From Holophagaceae bacterium (lineage in GTDB: Bacteria > Acidobacteriota > Holophagae > Holophagales > Holophagaceae): DNA of 57,447 bases. Both the position numbers and the translations under genes were made by a program. The DNA lies in NCBI GenBank assembly GCA_023257195.1, contig JALRCU010000026.1:1-57447 (forward strand). The letters are read 5' to 3'. The notes under the pieces are model-generated. The model saw only the letters and a list, made by a program, of their open reading frames with translations, had not been told where the DNA came from and searched no databases. Shown here piece by piece: positions 52,461-57,447 of the stretch; position 1 is the stretch's first letter; each line of letters starts with the position of its first letter.

Positions 52461-55082
52461 ATGAAAACCTCTGAGATCCGACAGAAATTTCTAAATTATT
52501 TTGTGGCTCATGACCACCGACAGGTGAGTTCTAGCCCGGTCATCGGTCCCGCCAACGACCCCACAGTCTTGTGGACCAATTCGGGTATGATCCAATTCAA
52601 AGACGTCTTTATAGGCCGTGAAGAGCGGCCCTATCGCCGGGCCACCAGTAGCCAAAAATGTTTACGAGCAGGCGGAAAGCACAATGACCTCGATCAGGTA
52701 GGCTTTACCGCTCGCCATCATACTTTTTTTGAGATGCTCGGTAATTTTAGTTTTGGCGATTACTTTAAACGGGAAGCCATTCATCTGGCCTGGGATTTTC
52801 TGACCGGAAATGTCCAGGAAGGTAAACTCGGCCTTCCACCTAAAGATCTGTGGGTAACGGTTTTCGGTGGCGAGGACGGGATCCCGGCCGACGAGGAGGC
52901 GATTGCCCTGTGGATTCAAGTCGGAGTCCTACCTGAGCGTATTTTAAAGTTTGGTAAAAAAGATAATTTTTGGCAGATGGGGGACACCGGTCCTTGTGGT
53001 CCTTGCTCAGAAATTCATTATGATCGCGGAGCTTCTTATCCTGGCGATGCGCTTCCGAATGGCGAGGGGGATCGCGTCATGGAAATTTGGAACCTCGTCT
53101 TTATGCAATACAACCGAAATGATCAAGGGGCATTCACGCCGCTTCCGAAACCCAGTATCGATACCGGTATGGGGCTTGAGCGCGTAGCGTCCGTACTTCA
53201 ACACAAAGATTCCAATTACGAGATCGACTTATTTGAGCCGATTTTTAAGGCGATTTGGTCCATGTCGACCCTACCCGCTTCTGAGCATCAGGAGCCTACG
53301 GCTAAAATCGCAAGTCAGGTCATTGCTGATCATATTCGCGCCGCAACGTTCATGATTGCTGATGGCGTGATTCCCTCAAACGAAGGTCGCGGCTACGTGT
53401 TGCGAAAAATTATTCGTCGCGCGCTTCGTTTTGGAAAACGACTAGGCATGCCTTCTGGATTCTTTGCACAACTGCCCCCCTCAGTCCTTCTCAGTATGCA
53501 AGATGCCTACCCCGAACTTGCTACCGAGATCAACAATATTGAGGGGGTTTTGACTAGGGAGTCGAAACAATTTGAGCAAACGTTACAAGCCGGTCTAAAA
53601 ATTCTTGAGTCGGCCAAGCTCACTCAGAACATCCTCTCCGGAACCGACATTTTTAAACTCTACGACACCTATGGTTTCCCTCTTGATCTTGTTGAGGATT
53701 GGTGTCGGGAGCGCCACGTCCAACCCGATCTCGAAGGTTTCCAAAAAGAACTTGCGGAACAACGAGCAAAGAGTAAGGTCGGAGCTAAGACGACGGTGAC
53801 ATCGAAGCAAGATCTCTCTGCTCTGATGAACGTCGCCCCCACGACCTTTACGGGTTATGAGGTACTGCAAGGCCCAGCCAAGGTTTTGGCGTTGCTAGAT
53901 CCCAAAGGACAGAGTGTTTCGAGTCTGACGGGAAAAGGATTCCTGCTGGTCGATCGAACCCCTTTCTATGCGCAAGGGGGAGGTCAAGTGGGGGACACCG
54001 GAACCCTTCGATTTGAGGGGGGCTATGGGACCATCATTGATACTCAAAGCCCTGCCGATAAGCGCATCGTTCATCAAGTTCAAATTGAAGGAACACTGAA
54101 GATTGGCGAGGATATTCATCTTCAGGTTCATGCCGAGCGTCGGGCTCGTATTCGCGCTCATCATACCGCGACGCATCTTCTTCATGCTGCGCTCCGAGAG
54201 GTCTTGGGGCCTCACGTAAAACAGGCGGGGAGCGTTGTAGATGAGGATCGTTTGAGATTTGATTTCACTCATTACGCACCTTTGGACCGAGAACAAATCG
54301 AACTCATTGAATCGTCTATGAATGAGCAGAGTCTGAAAGGACTTCCTGCCCATATTGAAGAGCTTCCGATTGAAAAAGCGCTTCAACAAGGGGCCATCGC
54401 TTTGTTTGGAGAAAAATACGGAGAACGGGTTCGCGTTCTTACACTGGGAGACTACTCGGTTGAACTGTGTGGAGGAACGCATGTCGCCAATACGGGTGAA
54501 ATTGGTCTAATCAAAATTACTCAAGAATCCTCGGTCGCAAGTGGAATTCGAAGAGTAGAAGCGGTCGCCGGGATCATGGCTCTGAAATATCTTCAAGATC
54601 ATGATCGAGTCCTGACCCAACTGGCCCGAAGTACTAATGTCTCGAAAGATCAATTAAGTTCAGTCATCGCCCAAAAAGATCAAAAGATTCAAGCGCTTGA
54701 GGAAAAACTCAAAAAAACTAAATTACAGGCGGCCTCCGATCAAGAAACCGAAGAGATTCTTACACCGATTCAAGGCGGTGCTTTGATCTGTCGCCAAATA
54801 GAGGGGGTAGACGGACAAGATTTACGGCAGTTAATGGATCGTTTCCGCCAACGCCATCCAAAAGGTATTTTATTACTCACCTCGATACTGAGTTCAAACC
54901 AACTGGCGCTAGTGATTAGTGTCAGCTCCGAATTGCCTCATCATGCAGGAGATCTCCTGAAGATCATGACACCCTTTTTAAAGGGTAAGGGAGGCGGAAA
55001 AAAAGATTTAGCCCAAGGAGGGGGCACCGAGCCGTCTAAACTCCCTGAAGCTTTGGGGGCACTCAAGCAGTTCCTGGCCTAA
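52461..55082 (+). CDS. alaS: Alanyl-tRNA synthetase
   Basis: 873 residues. It has the class II catalytic core (WTNSGMIQFKDVF, GFTARHHTFFEMLGNFSFGDY), a tRNA-recognition region, the editing domain with metal ligands HHTATHLLH and CGGTHVANTGEIG, and a C-terminal DHHA1 domain with GGGKKDLAQGGG. The start at 52461 matches the family N terminus (MKTSEIRQKFLNYF); the frame is open to 52401 within purH. All four editing-site zinc ligands appear intact. Confidence 0.98.
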   Translation: MKTSEIRQKFLNYFVAHDHRQVSSSPVIGPANDPTVLWTNSGMIQFKDVFIGREERPYRRATSSQKCLRAGGKHNDLDQVGFTARHHTFFEMLGNFSFGDYFKREAIHLAWDFLTGNVQEGKLGLPPKDLWVTVFGGEDGIPADEEAIALWIQVGVLPERILKFGKKDNFWQMGDTGPCGPCSEIHYDRGASYPGDALPNGEGDRVMEIWNLVFMQYNRNDQGAFTPLPKPSIDTGMGLERVASVLQHKDSNYEIDLFEPIFKAIWSMSTLPASEHQEPTAKIASQVIADHIRAATFMIADGVIPSNEGRGYVLRKIIRRALRFGKRLGMPSGFFAQLPPSVLLSMQDAYPELATEINNIEGVLTRESKQFEQTLQAGLKILESAKLTQNILSGTDIFKLYDTYGFPLDLVEDWCRERHVQPDLEGFQKELAEQRAKSKVGAKTTVTSKQDLSALMNVAPTTFTGYEVLQGPAKVLALLDPKGQSVSSLTGKGFLLVDRTPFYAQGGGQVGDTGTLRFEGGYGTIIDTQSPADKRIVHQVQIEGTLKIGEDIHLQVHAERRARIRAHHTATHLLHAALREVLGPHVKQAGSVVDEDRLRFDFTHYAPLDREQIELIESSMNEQSLKGLPAHIEELPIEKALQQGAIALFGEKYGERVRVLTLGDYSVELCGGTHVANTGEIGLIKITQESSVASGIRRVEAVAGIMALKYLQDHDRVLTQLARSTNVSKDQLSSVIAQKDQKIQALEEKLKKTKLQAASDQETEEILTPIQGGALICRQIEGVDGQDLRQLMDRFRQRHPKGILLLTSILSSNQLALVISVSSELPHHAGDLLKIMTPFLKGKGGGKKDLAQGGGTEPSKLPEALGALKQFLA

Positions 55083-55375
55083 GACCAGCTCTGCTCAATC
55101 GTCCATACCTGACGTTCAACTTCCGTCTCACCGGGAAAGTGCTTGAGGAAGTCTTCACGAAATTGGGGGGCGTGCTGGGTCAGGTAACGATCGAGATCCT
55201 CTTGATGCAGGGCTTGATACTGGGTCCGAAAATGCTTTTCACCGAGACGCTGAAAAGAGACTTGGTCAAAACAACCCGTGGCAACAATATCGGGAATATG
55301 AGCCTCCGTCATGAAGCCACGAAATGCTTCTTCATCCGCATATTGCAGGCAAACCGTGACTTCATAAACGAGCAT
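55079..55375 (-). CDS. DUF4286 family protein
   Basis: 98 residues, starting MLVYEVTVCLQYADEEAFRG and with EAHIPDIVATGCFDQVSF, the core of the DUF4286 family of small alpha/beta proteins. The C-terminal half contains YQALHQEDLDRYLTQHAP. Function unknown. Its stop overlaps the alaS stop by four bases, tail to tail, and it follows rny on the same strand with only eight bases between. Confidence 0.85.
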   Translation of the reverse strand: MLVYEVTVCLQYADEEAFRGFMTEAHIPDIVATGCFDQVSFQRLGEKHFRTQYQALHQEDLDRYLTQHAPQFREDFLKHFPGETEVERQVWTIEQSWS

Positions 55376-55383
55376 GGACCATC

Positions 55384-57012
55384 CTACCGAGCGAATTCAA
55401 CGGCACGCGTTTCACGCATGACGGTGACTTTAATCTGACCCGGGAATTGCATTTCATTTTCGATGCGTTTGGACACGTCTTTAGCAATCCAGAAAGCCTG
55501 ATCATCGTTCACCTTCCCTGCGTCAACCATGATGCGAATTTCACGACCCGCTTGGAGCGCAAAGCTTTTTTGAACGCCTTGATACGAATTGGCAATGACT
55601 TCGAGTTGCTCCAGTCGCTTAACGTAGGTCGATAGCATTTCGCGACGAGCACCAGGACGAGCTGCGGAAAGCGCGTCCGCCGCGGTGATCAACATCGCTT
55701 CCACGGTGCGGGGTTCAAAATCACCATGATGGCAACTCATGGCATGAATAACCCCTTCTTTTTCCCCGTAGCGTTGGAGTAATTGCATGCCAAGTTCGAT
55801 ATGAGTACCTTCCACTTCGCGGTCGACGGCTTTACCAATGTCATGGAAGAGTCCGGCACGACGTGCAAGGATGGGATCAGCGCCCATTTCGCCGGCCATA
55901 TATTCGGCAATATGGGCAACTTCTTTGGTGTGCTCGAGGACGTTTTGACCATAGGAATGTCGGTAGTTGAGACGACCGAGAAGTTTATGAAGTTTGGGGT
56001 GAACATCAGGAAATCCAAGTTCAATGGCGGCGGCTTCACCAATTTCTTTAAGTTTAATATCAAGATCCACTTTAACTTTTTCGACGACTTCTTCAATACG
56101 CGCAGGATGAATACGTCCATCGGCTAGTAAGAGTTCAACAGCCTGTCGAGCCACTTCACGACGAATCGGATCAAAAGACGATACGACGATCGTTTCGGGT
56201 GTTTCATCCACGATTAAATCGCAACCCGTCGCTTTTTCTAAGGCTCGAATATTGCGGCCTTCTTTGCCAATGATGCGGCCTTTGAGGTCATCGCTGGCTA
56301 ATTGAATGGAGCCCACGGCGGTTTCCGTGACAACGTCACTGGCAATACGCTGAATGGCGGCCCCAATGGCCCAGCGGGCTTTCTTCTGAGCTTCTTCGGT
56401 GGCTTCTTCTTCAATACGGCGAACAATTTTGGAAGCATCCATCTTGGCATCGTGCTCAAGCTGTTCCATGAGTTCTTTACGAGCATCATCACGAGTCAGA
56501 TTGGCAATGGATTCGAGTTTCTTCTGTTGTTGTTCGACTAATTGCTTCGCTTCTTGCTTTAGCGCTTCGAGACGTTCATTTTCTTTTTGGCGCTTCTCAC
56601 GCTCAATTTCTATTTCTTTTTCTTTCTGCTCTAGACTCTGCGTTTTTTTATCGAGGGTTTCTTCTTTTTGAAGCGCTCGCTTTTCTTGAGCTGCAAGGGT
56701 ATTTTGTCGTTCGCTGAGTTGCTTTTCGATTTCAGCCCGAGCGGCCAGGGCAAGATCTTTCGACTTGAGTTCGGCATCTTTCTTCATGGCCTCCACTTCG
56801 AGACGCACTTTCTCCCGAAGTAGTTCGGCTTCTTTAGCCGCCTCGGCGACTTGACGGTCCGCCTTGGCTTTCAGTTCTTGCTCGAGATCTTGTCGAAGCT
56901 TAGCTTTTGCTTCTTCGCTTAATGAACTCGAAACATTCTTTTTTTGATTCAATAGGGCCAAGGCAATAACTGCCAGGACCAAGAGACCGATTAATAAGGT
57001 ATTGGTATTCAT
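55384..57012 (-). CDS. rny: Ribonuclease Y
   Basis: This 542-residue membrane-anchored endoribonuclease starts mRNA decay. It has an N-terminal span (about 5-22), a long coiled coil (about 35-190, Glu/Lys/Gln-rich), a KH domain (about 225-290, GRIIGKEGRNIRALEKATG), and an HD phosphohydrolase domain (about 355-445) with RAGLFHDIGKAVD and SCHHGDFE. Followed by DUF4286. The start follows TAGGAG seven bases upstream. Expected at the inner membrane. Confidence 0.97.
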   Translation of the reverse strand: MNTNTLLIGLLVLAVIALALLNQKKNVSSSLSEEAKAKLRQDLEQELKAKADRQVAEAAKEAELLREKVRLEVEAMKKDAELKSKDLALAARAEIEKQLSERQNTLAAQEKRALQKEETLDKKTQSLEQKEKEIEIEREKRQKENERLEALKQEAKQLVEQQQKKLESIANLTRDDARKELMEQLEHDAKMDASKIVRRIEEEATEEAQKKARWAIGAAIQRIASDVVTETAVGSIQLASDDLKGRIIGKEGRNIRALEKATGCDLIVDETPETIVVSSFDPIRREVARQAVELLLADGRIHPARIEEVVEKVKVDLDIKLKEIGEAAAIELGFPDVHPKLHKLLGRLNYRHSYGQNVLEHTKEVAHIAEYMAGEMGADPILARRAGLFHDIGKAVDREVEGTHIELGMQLLQRYGEKEGVIHAMSCHHGDFEPRTVEAMLITAADALSAARPGARREMLSTYVKRLEQLEVIANSYQGVQKSFALQAGREIRIMVDAGKVNDDQAFWIAKDVSKRIENEMQFPGQIKVTVMRETRAVEFAR

Positions 57013-57065
57013 AATGAACTCCTAGGGAATGAATGAGGAGCTCTCAGATCTTGAAGGATTTAAAA

Positions 57066-57235
57066 TTCCCCGCGTAGTCGTGGAGGCTTGCCGAGTTCCC
57101 TAGGTTGTAGGGGGGCAGTCAAAACCCACTTTGAGGCATGCCGACGCGCGGAACGCACAAGGGTGGGGGCAGATTGCCCAATCATAGTTATGGAACAAGC
57201 GCTTGGCCATACACACGTGCCTTGCAGGGAAAGAG
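57066..57235 (-). ncRNA. ssrS: Probable 6S RNA (SsrS-like)
   Basis: The gap between zapA and rny folds as a long rod on the - strand. The ends pair (TTTCCCTGC near 57228 with GCGGGGAA near 57066-57075). Inside come CGTG/CACG and GTTCC/GGAAC helices, an unpaired central zone, and then an apical arm closed by GGGCA/TGCCC and CCCAC/GTGGG. 6S RNA, which mimics an open promoter and traps sigma-70 polymerase, has this shape and lies next to zapA in many proteobacteria. Boundaries are approximate and primary-sequence conservation was not tested. Confidence 0.6.
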
Positions 57236-57262
57236 CATTTAAGATGACCCCGGTCTTAGCCG

Positions 57263-57447
57263 TTAAAGGGGTAAAGAAGGGGGGGTGTCATCTGGAACAT
57301 CTTCTAACAATTTGAGTAGTTTCTGTTCCAAATCCGTACGATGTTTGAGAGCTTCCTTTTCTTGACGAATCAGTTGATAAGCCAGGTTGAGGGTTCCAAG
57401 GATGAAACGAACCCCATGGTCCGCCTCCTTCTTGGTATCTCCATATA
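57263..57447 (-). CDS. zapA: Cell division protein ZapA (3' part)
   Basis: The last ~61 codons before a TAA at 57263-57265; the 5' end lies beyond the window. The visible residues contain HGVRFILGTLNLAYQLIRQ followed by a charged coiled coil (LKHRTDLEQKLLKLLEDV), as in the dimerising C-terminal half of ZapA, which bundles FtsZ filaments. Position beside a 6S-like RNA supports the call. Confidence 0.75.
   Translation of the reverse strand, partial: YGDTKKEADHGVRFILGTLNLAYQLIRQEKEALKHRTDLEQKLLKLLEDVPDDTPPSLPL

Noticed and set aside
53895-54482. 195-residue - strand frame inside alaS
   Set aside because: alaS is intact through the region with its editing-site motifs, so the antisense frame is a by-product of codon bias.
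1-57447. Mobile elements, CRISPR arrays, tRNA or rRNA genes
   Set aside because: No transposase, integrase, regularly spaced repeats or recognisable tRNA/rRNA sequence was seen on either strand.

Overview
The window is a gene-dense stretch of chromosome from a Gram-negative bacterium (moderate GC by eye). The Gram-negative reading rests on a lipoprotein with a lipobox and a heptose-nucleotide enzyme. A Bdellovibrionota-like or other former deltaproteobacterial lineage fits the combination of RNase Y, type III glutamine synthetase, a zapA / 6S-like RNA / rny order, and an arginine pathway of Bacteroidetes type. That placement is an inference from gene content, not a phylogeny. I see no CRISPR array, insertion sequence, prophage, tRNA or rRNA gene.

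Layout. (1) 1-2.4 kb: a type II secretion/type IV pilus platform protein, an unknown membrane protein, and divergent argR. (2) 2.4-14.5 kb, + strand: a tightly packed arginine operon (argD, argF', argB, argE, argH, argG, a P-loop protein, argC). Most junctions are ATGA or TAATG overlaps. It is followed closely by an M20 dipeptidase and acetyl-CoA synthetase. The carbamoyltransferase carries Pro at the position that selects N-succinylornithine, so arginine is predicted to be made through succinylated intermediates. No argA or argJ is visible. The P-loop protein coupled between argG and argC is the best local candidate for the missing acylation step, though this is speculative. (3) 14.5-20.9 kb, - strand: purine nucleoside phosphorylase, a large lipoprotein, a LysM-M23 endopeptidase, moaC, a HAD phosphatase and a dicarboxylate/amino-acid symporter. 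(4) 20.9-25.0 kb, + strand: a small membrane protein, an acyl-CoA desaturase, dihydrolipoamide dehydrogenase, an Mpo1-like protein and a CYTH protein, ending in a clear terminator.

(5) 25-43 kb, - strand: a 53-residue membrane peptide not previously called, then the alpha, spc, S10 and str ribosomal protein clusters, read backwards from rplQ to rpsL. adk, infA and rpmJ lie within the cluster and fusA is in the str part. There is no tuf gene between fusA and rpsJ; a terminator and a structured leader occupy that gap. A structured 162-nt spacer lies just upstream of rplE, where S8 autoregulation acts in E. coli. rpsL and infA both start with TTG. (6) 43-57.4 kb: mixed housekeeping genes, namely an FmdB-type zinc ribbon, an rfaE2-like nucleotidyltransferase, glnA type III, a thioesterase, a CPBP protease, an RsgA without its zinc knuckle, a DCC protein, a short NuoG-like subunit, purH, alaS, a DUF4286 protein and rny. 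The window ends with a probable 6S RNA and the 3' part of zapA.

After annotation no stretch longer than 300 bases lacks a gene. The largest gaps (39696-39951, 57013-57262, 42972-43166, 33905-34066) are each described as features.
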